Assembly (NCBI RefSeq): GCF_001640805.2
Contig: NC_066835.1
Coordinates: 6,566,227 to 6,630,226, forward strand
Length of the DNA stretch: 64,000 bases
DNA from: Lates calcarifer
Lineage: Eukaryota > Chordata > Actinopteri > Centropomidae
Reading direction: 5' to 3'
Below the pieces are notes generated by a model. It worked only from the letters and a program-made list of their open reading frames with translations, searched no databases and was not told the origin of the DNA. The stretch's first letter is position 1. Every line of letters begins with the position of its first letter. Made by a program: the position numbers and the translations under genes. This document shows, piece after piece, positions 34,441-48,172 of this stretch.

Positions 34441-37400
34441 AGATGTGCTCTCTTGCTGCCTCACCTCCCTTATCTCTTTACAGTATTTTTCAGCAAGTGA
34501 CAGGCTCAAATATAATTCTGAAAATACCAACTGCTATCTGGTAAAAGGTTGTGAAAGTGTTCGCCATTGTTCTGCTGGTAGCTTTGTCCACTTAAGCAGC
34601 ATAATAAATAATCTGTCAGTGAAATATGACAACATGTGGAGACAATGTTTAAACCAGTTATGGGATGATGATTGGTGTTCAGATCTATAAAGAGCAGTTG
34701 AGAGATATTGCGTTTTTTTTTGTTTTTTTTTTCCCAAAGTGTATACTGTTATTGCAACTTGAATCAGAGGGAGCTGAGAGGCAAGCATGATCACGCTTGA
34801 TTTGCTGCTGAGGAGCAGCTAGCGTCTTTGATGCAGCAGACAAGTGTGATGCGAGCAGTCTTCAAATTACTCAAAAATTGTTTCTCTGAGGGCCACGGTG
34901 AACTTTTGATTGATGCCTATCCTCATCCTGAAGCAGCGGCATTCCACAGCACAACTTTGGTTAGTGGGGAGGTTGGGGGTGTGGGGGGACGGTGCTACTG
35001 ACAGAGTGAGACTGCCGCCTGGCTCAGTGAAGCTGAGCGCCGGCACTTGGATCCCCCCCCCCTCCTTCTGTCACCGCGCAGAGAGTCTCAGCTCTCTGTC
35101 TCAGTGCTTTTCTAGGTCAGGACGATCACAGCCACTGCAGCAGCTCGCATACATACGCATGCACACACACAAACACAAGTGCATCCACACAGATGGACAC
35201 AACAGCGTACAATCACTAACGTAAGGGTGGCTGTTTGTGCAGCACAGACACATGTGCATAGATAAATAGATGCACAGAAGGAGCTTTAAATGCATTTGAT
35301 GTATGCAGACGCACACACACACTCACCAATTTGTTGTCTTGTCCACTTTAGTTAAGGCTGTGATATGCTCCTCTTAACAGACAATAGATAGCTCTATTAT
35401 AATGCTGCAGTCGCAAAGACCAGCATAAAGCATTAGGTCATTTACACAAGGTCAATGAAGGTGTACTCAAGCACACCTGTTCTTTTGCTTAAACACTGAA
35501 GACTCTGTGCAAAGAGGCTGGGTGAAATAGAATATATGGGATTTGTGATTAGTCATTATCCTCTAAGCCAGTTTTATTACTCGTTTCATACCTTTTTAAA
35601 CACTTGTGTCAATCACAGTGGTGCCTGAAGATGGCTCACCGAATGGAGAGAACTGCTTCTCCGAGTAGAGGCTTAATGTTGTCTGTGAGAATCTCAATTT
35701 TAACATGCAGCATTTTAAATTTTTTATCCAGAGGAAAATGATGGGCCTTATTAAAATTGAATTTACATTTGTGGAAATGTTGAAAGTATGTTTTCTGCAT
35801 AATGTTCCACATTTTTACTTCAAAACCACATTAATCCACACGCCGATTGTCATGTGCAGTTTTCAGCTTTGTATCATGCTACATAAATACATGTGCAATA
35901 AAAGCAAAAATGAAGACAAAGATCCATTTAGATAGTTCTACTCAAACTAACATGGTAGCATTTAATTAGATTTGGCCACATTTATGTGTGACTGATGCCA
36001 GTGCTGACAAAAACTAAGTGAAGCAGTTTGTTTAAGCTGATTAGGATGGCATTAATTTACAATTTTTTTTTATAATCCTGTTTACATGATTGTCCAGATA
36101 GAGTTAGTGATTCACACATGTGCATTTAGCCAAAACTGTCTCACCAACAAGTCAGTCCAACAGTCATAATTCTCCTTTTACCACATCAAAAAACTTGCAT
36201 TGATAATGAAATAAAAAATGCACTTTTTACAAGTTGGAAAAGAAGCTGTGACGCACAAGGCTGGTAATGCAACAACTGTATACGTTATTGCTTTCGTGGT
36301 GGGAAAAAGAGAGGAAGGGAAATTTTTAATACTCTTAAGAATTTTCATTGTGATCTGCATGAATTGTATCCAAGGACGTCACACATCACACAAACAGGCG
36401 CAGCACAGATATTTTGGGGCAGCATGATTGAAGTAAACACAACTGACGCCTTCAGGTGGCAGTGAGAGCTTATGCTGCCATGTCATATCATTCAAGCTGT
36501 AATTATGAGCAGCTGAGTGGGAAAAATTGTTCACATCAGGCTATTGGGAATTTCTGACACCGATAGTATCTCCCACTTGGTGAAGAGAACTACAGACATG
36601 TCAGCACACTATTGGCAGAATTGCTGCACATGTATCACTGTTGGCCGTTACATCAATCATGTGTTGACACATGTCCACTGGTTGGAAAGTGTTAATTCAT
36701 TACTACTCAGCTACTGTGCATTTTTGTCAAGTCTTTTGATTGTTGTTGCACCTCTACCAGGATTCTCTATGCCCTTTTTAAATAACTAAATTTCACAAAT
36801 ACACCTACCATTTGCATGATCTCCTACCTTTTGCATCACTCTTATCACTGTTGTACCTTGTGGTGTTCAGCGGGCATGAAAAAATAAGTAAAATACCAGC
36901 TGGTTGCCATACTAGTTGTGCCAGTAATTGCACCACTATGAAATGAGAGGATACAGAGGCAGTGTAGAGAGTAAGATTTTAGGAACAGGTGTACCTTGCA
37001 TTGAGGAGGCAGAGAGGTTTGTTTACAGAAGGAACAGGCTGCCATTATCCCAGATTAGTGGCAGAGTTCTTGAGGCACTAATTGAACATCCTCTGTAAAC
37101 AAATTAGATTGTAAGGTTCACATTTCAATTTCAGTTTTTTTTTTTTTCAAACCTCTATCCAAAACTGTCTTTCCCTCGGTGTCCATTGAGGCTCTCACAA
37201 GAAAATGGCTTTTGACAAATCAGCTGGATGAATAGAGAGGGGTGGGGGTGGGGGTGGAGCTTTAGTGAATTTGAACTCTTCCATGTCAGTCTTGGCACTG
37301 TACAGAACATTTTGAAAACGCTAGATGGGTATGCATATCAAATGGAGAGGTGCACAATATCACCGAGAGATGAGCAGCCCTCAGATGAGACAACACATTT

Positions 37401-39000
37401 CACCATTGAGAGATAAACAGGAGAGAAAGAATGGGAAGAGCGGAACAAACAAACAAACCACAAAACACTCAATAATGAACATTCCCCTGACTGGTTTGAT
37501 TGCATAACTCATCAGCTTTCACCATTGTCTTTTTGGCACCCTCCCTGGAGAACCTGCTGTGCAAAGTTTGCAAGCAAAAGTTTGGGTTGTTTTTGTTGGA
37601 TGTCTGAGGGAAGTTTGAGGTAGAAAAATAGAGACTGTGGATTTATTATCTGTAGTGTCTGATTGTGTCCCGACGAGAGCCAGGAAGGGTTTATCAGATG
37701 GCACAGTGATGATGCTATATTTGATCACAGCGGAATGGGTGAAAGGTCGGACAGAGAAGAGGTACAGTAAAAGACACGCAATTTGAATGAAACAAATACT
37801 TTCCAGTGACGGGATTTTTTCCAGCAGTATGATTATTTGTGATTGTTTGGTGTGGAGACTACATGCAAACTGATGCTCTGAACCTCATCATGTGCTATCA
37901 TCACACTGTACGCTATGATGATGTTCCAGTCAAATCCATATGCTATAGACCTTTACAAGGCTCAACAACGCTTATTCCCGTGCTGCTGATTCTACTGCGG
38001 CACTCTTGTATACAGAGATTTACTGAGCTATTCATCTCTTCATTTCTAGTCTTATACCTGTGAGGAGGTGCACGAGGAGGCTAAGATCAGTGTATTTGTG
38101 TGTGTGTGTGAGTGTGAGTGTAGATGTGGGTCTTCTTGTCGTACCGTGGAAAGCCACAGAGACCTAACAATAATGTGGCAAAGTTGCTCAACATGGCGTG
38201 AAATGACTTTATTGCGTTTTTACATTAAAAGCACTGATAGAATACATTTCTAATAAAAGGACCACAGCGCCCCGGGGAGCAGGCATGGGGTCTGCCAGTC
38301 ATGCGAGGTGACGTGAGAGTGTGTATTTTTGTGCGTGTGAAAGAAAAGTGCAAGTGTGGAAAAAGGGAACAGAGCGACAGGGTAATCAAAATGGCACAGA
38401 AACCAAATGAAACATGTCAAATTTGCGCTGCGACATTGCCACACACACACGCAGACACATCACTCCTTTGTAATGCTGCTAATCAGTGTTAACTTGTCAA
38501 GACAAACATGCATGTCTCCACTAAAAATGTATTACCTGTTAAACATATGACCAGGTAGTGGTGCGGTGTAGTGAATGTGTGCATGAACAAGGTGCAATGA
38601 AGCAGGCTAAGGGGGAGATAACATAGAAAAACATACAGTGGTGGTTTGGTGATTAGATCAACGCCTAAAACTCTCTAAACTAGCAATAAAAATAATCTCC
38701 AGACTGTCTTCTCCTTTGAATGTGACTGGATATAGAGATTTGTGTGATTTCATTAGTCACCAGTGTCCATTATTTTGTGAAGAGGAAACATTTGGAACAT
38801 GAAAACTACTTCGGCCTCGAGAAACATGGCTTTATGAAAATCCTTGATCGCACTAATCCACCTGATGCTATCCTTCAGAAGCCAGATTATTAAAAAAGCT
38901 CTTATAATGAGTGCATCATTGTCAGTCCAGCAGTATGTTAACTAAAGCCATCTAAATTGTGAAAGTCTAATAGAAAATGGTGACTGTAATGGTAGAGTCC
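34441..39000. other. Non-coding desert, no exon recognised
   Basis: Scattered CA/TG-rich patches (for example 35155-35180 and 38095-38125), a C run near 35050 and a poly-T run near 37136. Open frames of up to 104 codons (34910-35224) carry no domain or motif that I recognise. Confidence 0.5.
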
Positions 39001-42000
39001 GTTTGTGAAGTCGCTCCTAGCTGTTTCTTGCATACCTCAAACATTTTTTGTTCTTGCATGGTACGGCAGTTTTTGAAACCACAACCTGAAGTAACAACTA
39101 CTTTTTCTGGCTTTAAATGACTCACTTAGTGGTTCAGAAACAATAATACTGATAACTGAGAGACAATCCAGCTGCTGCGTTATAATGCACACATGAAACC
39201 AAGACATGGTTGACCTTAGACAACCTTAGACAACGAGTTGACAATGGTACTTGGGGTGATTTCTGATAGCCGGTTCCATTTTGGGCTTGGCTCTGACAAA
39301 ATACCTGGATTTGTCAAGCTCTGGTGCTAAAGAATCTTTTCCTGAGCCTTCTGTCTGTTTTCCTTTCTATTGGACAGGCCAGGTCAGCAGCAGAATGTAT
39401 CAGCCATAGCTAACTGATGTTAATTTGAAACTTTTAGCTGTTTCCTGGTTAATGAGCGAGAAGGAACATTCAGTCTGTTCCAGCAGTGTACTGTGGTGGA
39501 AAGTGAGTGACTCCCCTCTAGAATCATGATCTAAGTGATTGTATGTGGTCAGTTGCAGGAGAAAAGATGTAGTTTTAATGGCTTTTCAGTCAACAAAAGG
39601 CGAATTAAAATGAATCTTTTGAGTTCCTCTTATTGATAACTCAAATAATTGAGAGATAAAACTTAATTTTGATTAGGGATTCTAAAGGTCTTGGATTTGA
39701 TAAGAATAATCGATACTGGAATAATTTCCAAAAATGCCCTTGAAATCTGATAAAAGACATAGCCCCTGGGAAATGGCTAATGCCAGTGTGGTTTATGTTT
39801 TTCTGCTTTGTAGCATTTAGCTTACGTTTTCCCTTACATACCTCCCAACATGAGCCTCAAGAACAGTGATTTGCCTGTCCACATTGTGGCTGGACTGTCA
39901 TCACTCCCAGCCTGCTAATGTGTGTGATCATCCTACAAAAGCCTCTGGCTTGTGAGGCTCCAGTAATGGTCCAGATAATATATCAGCTCCAGTGTGTCAG
40001 ACAACAGTTTGGAGAATTTTGTTGAGGAAAAACTCTCTGTCTGTGCTTTCATCTGGGGATGGGTTTTATAGCAGAACCTTTCTGAACATTAGTTCTAAGG
40101 ACAAAGCTTTGTTTTGAATGTTTATAATGACCAGTGGGCACTGGGAACACAGAAGCAAAAGAAAGAGGAGAATGGACAGGAAGGAGCATAACACCCATTT
40201 TGCCTCAGTCCAGCAACAACATATCATGCTTTCACATCCTCCTCTGACATGTGATAGTGCTGTCAGCCCTCACCAGAAACCCGAATGTCAGACAAGCACT
40301 TAATTGCCTGGCAACATGTGTAAATAGCCCATCCTCTGGTGGGGGAACAAGGCTAATTCAACCTGAACCCCATGGCCGGAGGGACTCCAATACATAACAT
40401 GACCTAGCAACAACATCACAGGATGGCTAGACCTGCCAAATGTGTGTGTGTGTGTGAGAGAGAGAGTGAGACCGAAAGGGAGGGAGTCAGAGAGAATGAG
40501 AAAAAAGCATAGAATGAGACTCAGGTTATCATCATTACAGGGCTAATCACTAACATCTGCACTGCACTATCGCACAGGAGCAAGGTTGGAGAACTATTTA
40601 GTGAGTGCAGGTTTGTGTGTGGGTGCATGAATGCTGCCACCAGAAAGTTATTTTTGGCAAGTCCATTGAGGGCCAAGGCAAGTGAAGCAGTAGTAGGTGT
40701 GATTTGGGAAAATTGCCAAAGGGCCAAACAACCAACAAGTGTGTATGACTCAAACAAGGCAAAACCTCCATTACAGGATCATCCAAATGGAACCAAAAAT
40801 ATTTTTTCCTTTCTCAGTCTTCTCCATTACTCTCTATTAGTTTCTTCTTTCTGTCCCTCTGCTGTCTTATGTCACACCCTGTGCTGATGCATACTAAAGA
40901 GACAAACATAAAACATAGAGCAAAGGTAGCTGTAGTTAGGAAATTCAAAACCATTTTGTACAGAAGCGGCCACGATTTTGGCTGTAAAAATGAATCAGTG
41001 GTTACACAGGAAAATCAGTTGAGTGTTCTTGATTGTGTGGTCCTTGCAAACTTGGTTCATTTCTGTCTTCATTATCTCTGATTCACAGAGAGCCCTCTGT
41101 GTTTTCTTTTATGCACCATAGAGTGGTCCCAAAGTGAGTACTAGTCAACCAACTATCTAAGTCATCCATTGGACTTCCATTTGGATGGCTTCAAGCATTT
41201 CATTTCATCTACCTGGACTCTTTCAGTGAGTAACCTTGGTGAATGATAAGGACAAAGGCTGTGTACTCCATCAGAACTGCTTTTTGGATAGTTGAATACA
41301 TATTTATATATATATATTCATAAAAACGAGGGGGGAAAGGAAGCTGCTTCCTTTTTTCTACTTTTTACAATTTCTGACATTTTTCATGTGAACATCTAAG
41401 TGCAACTATAAGAATGCTTTGGAGAGATTTTCTGTATGCTGTTAAACCCACATTTAAGCAATGTGACTGCCGGTTTTTCAACCTAAAATACTACTTGACT
41501 CATTCATAGACAAGTAAGTAATTGTACACTTACAGAGCTATGCAGTAGTTGCTGGATTAGCTTTTTATTGCTGCTTTTACTTGTTATATATTGCTCTGAT
41601 TCATTTGGTTATTTACAGATGCAAAATACTGCTGTATGGCCAGGAAATCAATTATTTGCTGTTAACTGTTAATGTTTGAGTTTGTGTGTACTTGAACCTC
41701 AGCTACTGTAGAACTAAGGAAATCCTTTTAAGAGAGGACATTTTTAGTCTTAGTCCTTTCACAAGGGGTAGGGATTGTGTCTGGATAAGATAAGGATGAA
41801 GTTTATTCATTTATGATTTTTTTTTTTTTTCATAAAAACGCAGTCAAATAACACATCGTTGGATATTTGCATTATGGACAACATTGTCATCTCTTTATGA
41901 TCACCTCAAAAATGCCTCAAAGATGTTGAAAATGTCTGTTCTGTAAATGAAGAGGAAAAACAGATAAGTTAGAGGAACTTGCAATAAGGCAATGATTGGA

Positions 42001-44640
42001 TTGACAGTAGAAGATCCTCACACACACATGCACGCACACACATTTGCTTTCCTGACTTTACACTATGTGTTTTTTTGCTTTTGCTAAGCTCAGAGTGATT
42101 ACTGAGCAGGGTCTATCTGCCAGTTGTGCTTCCAGCAGCCATTAGACAGTTATCAGGGCAGAGAGTGTGAAATTATCTCTCACCATGGTGATTGTCCACT
42201 CGCTCTGTCCCATGCTCCACTGCCGCATCTAATTAGCACTTTAATGATGCCCGGTGCCACCACACAGATACTGTACAAGAAAAGAGAGATCGACAGAGAG
42301 AGGACTGAATCTTTTAAAGCCACAACACGCAACACTTTTGATATTTCATCATTAATATTGAGTTCACATAACTTGACTGTTCTGAAATATTATTTATATA
42401 TGTGTGCCTATTTCATTCAATAAAAGTAAGTTAAGTAACCAAACCTGAAGTGTTGATTCAGGTACTGTATCCTTGTGCCACTGATGAAGTATCAATCAAG
42501 CAAAAAGGTCAACCACTGCAAAGAAAATAAACCTTTATATCAAAGCATTGATTCAGAAATTGTCATGACATGCTCTCTTTCATTTACTGATTGGTATATA
42601 TTTAGTACAGAATTAAAATCGAATCTCTTTTGAGACGCTATAGACCTTGGTAAACATTTTCTGCAAACATAGTAGTCATTTACTGGAGTTATGTGTGAGT
42701 GTATTGCAGATTGAGTGCCACAACAAAATGGAAACTTCAGTTATAATTAAAGACAACTGCATATGATGATCTTATGCATCATGCATAAGGCGATCCCGCT
42801 TGAAGCGCTTGTGCCGATGTTTCTGGCAAGCTGGTCTTTAACTTTGTAATTTTACTTTATAATTAATTAGAATAATTTCCTCACAGAGTTGTACCCTCTG
42901 ACATTTTGAAAAATTAATCACATTGTTATTCGTGATTCATCAGGCAAACACATGGGCAGAATTGTAAATAACCAAATAAATGTAGCTGTAAATATGTAAA
43001 TAAAAAAACACATTACTTTAAAACACCTTTAGTATGTAACTAGATTAGCATCACAGGTTTTGAACAACAGCTGAAGTTTAATCACAGCTTCCTCATATTA
43101 ATCTTCATAATTAAAGAACAATGCATTATATCAACCCAAACTCCTTCTTCATGAGCTTCACTCTCATTATTTAGTACACAAGTTACATGAGAGAGATGTA
43201 TGCTGAGGTGACATGCTATAAACCTTGTACACTCATGATAAAAGATTAAACAAAACAGACATGTGGGATGTCGAAAAGTCACACACACACACACACACTC
43301 ACACGAGAGAGAAAGAAAAGCAGCTGTATCTTTAGCTTTGTCTGCGGTTTGGTGCTGGTCAGATGTTGTGTTTTTGACAATGGTTGCAGCATCTGGAAAC
43401 GAAGCTGATGAAAATGGTGAAACTGAATCAAAACAATAAATTTGCCAGATGGGAAACCAAAACAATGAGACCGTAAATTTCCATAGAGCTGAGGGGAACT
43501 GCAGTCAGGTAACACTTCTCTATGGATTTTTCACTACCAGCAAACTCTTTCATGTTTAGAGTCATGTGAGCCATTGTTAATATAAAAATATTGATCATAG
43601 CAATTCAGTATTTTGTAAGTAATAGCAAAAATGTAAGCCTGTTACTGGTTACAGAAGTGGTTTCTGTTATTTATCAAGTGATTTAGCAAGTCACTTAACA
43701 AATATAGCAGATAATTGCTGCTGGATAATGTCAGGGTATTAAAGTGGGTAGTTTTATTTTGTGCATCCTGTGTTTATATCATTCACATATGAGCAACTGA
43801 AACTCAGAACATTTTAACTGACATTTACATAGGTACGTAGAACTGTGTCATTCATACTATGCACTAACTTGGAGTCGTGCACTTGCCTGTATTTCTTTGC
43901 CCAGTGATGTGTATAAGGAGATGAAAAATCAGAAAAACATGAGCCAGGTTCAACTTGTTTTTGCTGCGTGACCTTTTGTTTCTCTGCTGTAGCCCTCTGC
44001 ATTAGCACCACTGCTGTGTTACCACATTGGTCACCCTGAAATGAATAAAGAGCATTCTTTAGAATGAGAACTATTAGGTCTGAGCACATCTTAAGATGCA
44101 TCAAATCACTGAAGTTAAAGTTCTGTTGCCTCCCTCCACTGCTGAGTGTGGTGAAGTTAGAGCTAAATCTTTGTAGAGCTTCCTGGATAAATTTAATTAA
44201 CCATAAATCAACTCACTGGTGGATGTTAGATTAATTTTGCTCACACTAGTGTCACATTTGCACAAAGCTCATATTTGAAGAATTGATTTGAGATTAGCTC
44301 AAGCAAAGGGTGGTGTTTATCCAAGTTATCACATTAACCTATTCATTCAGTCAAGTCAAACACTGTTTTCTCCGGTTTGTTTTTTAGTGCCTGCTTAACT
44401 TGTCAGCGTGATTACAGTTTACATGCATGGTCACTCCAGTGAGTTGCAACCTGTCAATGAAACCTCCATTGTTAAGAGAAGAAACAACCACACTTATCTC
44501 AGGATAGCTGCTGAGAGCAGTGAAGATGTGAATATAAAAAATTCTAAATCTACTCGGTGTGTCTGAAGCAAAAATATTACACAATGCTTTACTTGGAAGG
44601 CCCTGTGCACATTAGAACACGTACCTCCAAAAATACTATA
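39001..44640. other. Non-coding desert, no exon recognised
   Basis: Holds a TG/GA tract (40441-40470), a poly-T run (41817-41830), a CA patch near 42010 and the CA repeat at 43279-43305. The 127-codon minus-strand frame at 43082-43465 spans that CA repeat and is not a convincing gene. Confidence 0.5.
43279..43305. repeat. (AC)n microsatellite
   Basis: About ten AC units, then GA-rich sequence. Confidence 0.9.
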
Positions 44641-44642
44641 TA

Positions 44643-45371
44643 CTATAAGGTCTCTCTGTGTGATGGCATCAGACTCCTGAGAGCTACACAAGAGCTAAAG
44701 TACGGAAGTATAGATAGACGACAAGCAAGACAAAACAAATGACTAGAATCAGAAATAGGAGACTTTGAAGGGGTGGATGGGACTGCCTGCGAAGGAAAGA
44801 CAGAGGCGAGGATATGAATGTATAGGGATTTGAAGGGAGTGGAAATGGAGCGCAGGAAAAGAACTGAATTGAAGCAAATTGAGAAGTAAGATGGAGAAGG
44901 AGGAACAAAAAGCCACAAAAGACTGAAGAGAGTGAAAGAAATGAAGAGAGAATGAGGCTTGGCGAAAATAAAAATGGCGACAAGAGGAGGACAAGACAAC
45001 AAAAGGCCTTGGAGAAAGACAAGACCCACAAAAGAATAGGAGCGCTCCAGTGGAAAACAGCTGAGGATGATGAAGGGAATTTCGCTGCAGATGTGCAGAA
45101 CTGCAGAGAGAGATCTCAAGAGGAGTTGAGAATGGAAGCTGAGGAGGCTTTGTGTGGAGAAAAGAAATAAACTCTTTAGAGGACTTCCAGAACAACCTTT
45201 CTCGAGCAGGCCCACCAAAAAGACCACTGCTGACATGCAAGCTGAAATACTCACAGCAAAATCAGCAAACCCAAAATGATGAATAGTTTCTTTTAACTCT
45301 TCAATTAATCTCTGGTATGAGGTTATATCCTTAAGTGGGGTTTGGGAATCCATCCATCCATAACGATTCAA
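44643..45371 (-). other. Long open frame in a strand-asymmetric purine-rich tract, probably not a gene
   Basis: 242 codons without a stop on the minus strand, the longest uninterrupted frame in the window outside the two genes' shared intervals. The plus strand is strongly purine-rich (GAA, GAG and AAAG repeats over about 44745-45170), so TTA, CTA and TCA are rare and minus-strand stops are depleted. All three minus frames are long here, and the peptide is a Ser/Leu/Phe-rich low-complexity sequence. I judge it a compositional artefact. Confidence 0.6.
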
Positions 45372-47520
45372 ATGGCTGCCTTGGGATTTTCAAAGGTCAT
45401 GTCATCCCCCTTTTTGTGAGATTTTCTCCAGACCTATATGTCGAAGAAGCTGCACAGTTTTCCAGCCACTAACTATGTTAAATTGAAGCATGAATTGAGG
45501 CATGAACATTCAGACTGATAATCTAGGATACTGTAGCAGATGAATTATTTTGGCTGAAAATTAATCTGTCTATTAATGAATTTGGAGCTGAAAACCATGC
45601 TGAATTTTCAATTTTCTGAAGGAACACTGTGTGAGTGTTTATGATTCAGGTATTTCTGGCTGTATGTACATTTGATGCCAGCATCATTCCAAGCTATTTC
45701 AGTTGCAACAAAGGGTGTTTGTCGCCAAAAAGTTAATTTAGTGTTCTGCTGTTAATTTCTGGGCCCACATCTTTTCCTTTTTCCTTTTTGGTGGTAATAT
45801 TGTGTTCATAGAGAGACAGCATGAGCAAGGCAGTGAGAGAGTTGTACAGTCTGTCAATAAGGCCATAGAGTAGGCCTTGGGTTCTTCATCTCCTCTAGCT
45901 TTATGTCCTCTCGCATCCTCTTCAGAATCTGTTCCAACAGGCCTGACAAGTGGCAGTGATGCATTAACATTTTTTTTGCTGCCTCAGAGACCATCAGCCA
46001 TGCACAAGACTGAGTGATAAAGACACAGAGAAAGCCTGGAGGATCAAAAAAATAATGAATTCAGCCACCCTGGACCAACGGCAAAATACGGTATATGGCC
46101 TTTGGGATCTATGTGTACTCAATGGTTCAGCCTTCTACAACATATCTTGTTTAAAACAAGAGAAAAATGCGCACCTACACTTGACAGCAGCGGCACGGAG
46201 CAAAACACCGTGAAGTATCCCACTCCTTGCCACAGTCCCATTTTGCTGTGCCAACCCACAACTTAAATTTTTTTCCTCCCCTCTCACTGTATTGCAAAAG
46301 TGTAGCTCGCGTCGCTAATGGCAACGTACCATTAACCAGTGACAATGAAGAAGACGGGTCATAGAGGATCACGGTGACCAAACTGCTGCTTGCCATTAAA
46401 CCATCTGGAGGTGAAGACTGTAATGTGCAGGAAATGAGATGAGCAAGCAAGCAAAAAGCGGCACTTTCGGGAACAAATAGCATTTGCTAGAGGAGAGTAC
46501 AGTTAATGAGGGGGCATCCTTGGAGATTCTGCAAATCCCAGAGGCATCTATGGATGGTGGCCTTTGGTTACTATTCTTTTCTGAGTAAATGGCAGGTTGC
46601 GTATTGTGTGTGGTAAGCCTCCTCACCTCAAAGACAATCAGGTGGTGCTGTTAATATTATTTCAGAATGTGCTTCATTGGTTTTCTTGGGGGTGGGGAGC
46701 AGGGGGTAAAAAGAAAAAATAAAGGAAGAGGGTGAGAAAAGGGAAAGCGGGCCATAACTAGATTTTTGGAGATAGATGCTATGCAATTATTTTGAGTTAT
46801 GCAAACATGTGTTTGCTGCATGACTCACAGCCGATGTGGGTGGTTATTTTTCGGTGGTCCTCTAAATACAACGCAAAACAAAGGTGCTGTGTCACTGCAT
46901 GCAATAGAACCCCAAAGGATGACACAAAACCTTCTGCGGAGAACAAAAGAAAAAAAAAAAACAATTGTTCACAACAAGAGGAAGAGATTCAATAGAGATG
47001 ATTATTTGTTTGTTACTTGTTACACCTGGATCTGCTTGGTCTCACAGCTAGCAAATGTATGCATTTGGGGGGTATAATTAACCTCAGGAAAACCGAAACA
47101 TGAGCTGTGTCTTTATCTTGCTCTAAGAACATATACTACATACATGTCGTTGAAGGGCACGTCCCCTCAACACATGATTGATGTAAACAGGGCGAGGCAT
47201 AAAACTAGCACAATAAAACATGCTTATGTGCACTTGTCGTGCCTTGTGATTGGCTCTGCATGTGCTCTTGGCACGGTGCACAGAGAACGCTCATGTCTAC
47301 ACTTTATGGCGCGCCCCCGACAATGGCTTGTATCTGGCAACCTCAATCCAAACTGCGAACCACCCTTTGATTTATACACGTGTCAGACACCGGGGCTCTT
47401 GGCACCGCTGTGCATGAACAAAGGTGGAAATTATGTGAGATGTAATTCATGAGGACAAGATGGACAGCCATAAAGGGATCCCAGTGATGACTGCTCAATG
47501 TGCTTCAGTAGGCCTTTGGG
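45372..47520. other. Non-coding sequence with two complex blocks
   Basis: Blocks at about 46160-46620 and 47220-47450 are repeat-free and more CpG-rich than the surroundings, and could be conserved regulatory elements. At 45880-45965 the minus strand has a short amphipathic-looking frame (LLEQILKRMREDIKLEEMKN) without convincing splice sites. No gene is called. Confidence 0.4.
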
Positions 47521-48123
47521 GGAGTAAGTAAAGGGACATGAGGTAACACATCTCCTGCTATTGCACTTTATCTCAAAGACATACAGTACACAAGGCTTTT
47601 AATATTTCCCGCACAGAGAGTTGGACGCTGTGGAGGGCTGGGGAACACCAGCTGTGCCCTCGATGAGCAGTACTTATGTGAGAAACTTTTTTGTTTTTGC
47701 ATCTGTTATGCAGATCTATTTTAACCACCTAATAATTGAGACATAAGGGTGTAGATTGGAATGGCATAAAGTACACTGAACATCAGCAACTTTGGCCTGC
47801 AAGGAATATGTTTTGTTATTTTGAGTCATTTGAGTTCTTTGAGTTCTTTTTGTCAGCATTCCTTTCTTTTATTGTATCCCCTGGGCTTTATCTCAGCCTT
47901 TTATTCAAAAACAAAGTCTCTCTTTCTCTTTCCCCCACTCTCTCTCACTCATTTACACAAATACAAATACTCAAACACCATGTATGTGTGCCATAGTGTC
48001 TCAGCTCTGCAGCTGTGTCTCATCCTCTGTGGTTTTTACTGTGGCACTAGTGTGCCCCCTGGTATTCAGTCTGAGTCCCTGTAGGCTGCCCATAGGCCAG
48101 GGAATGTGTGCATATGCATGAAT

Positions 48124-48133
48124 ATGTGTGTGT

Positions 48134-48169
<36 letters not shown>
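48124..48169. repeat. (TG)n microsatellite
   Basis: About 22 TG units with one interruption. Confidence 0.95.

Positions 48170-48172
<3 letters not shown>

Noticed and set aside
43082..43465. 127-codon minus-strand frame
   Set aside because: Spans an AC microsatellite (CVCVCV run) and lacks any recognisable domain.
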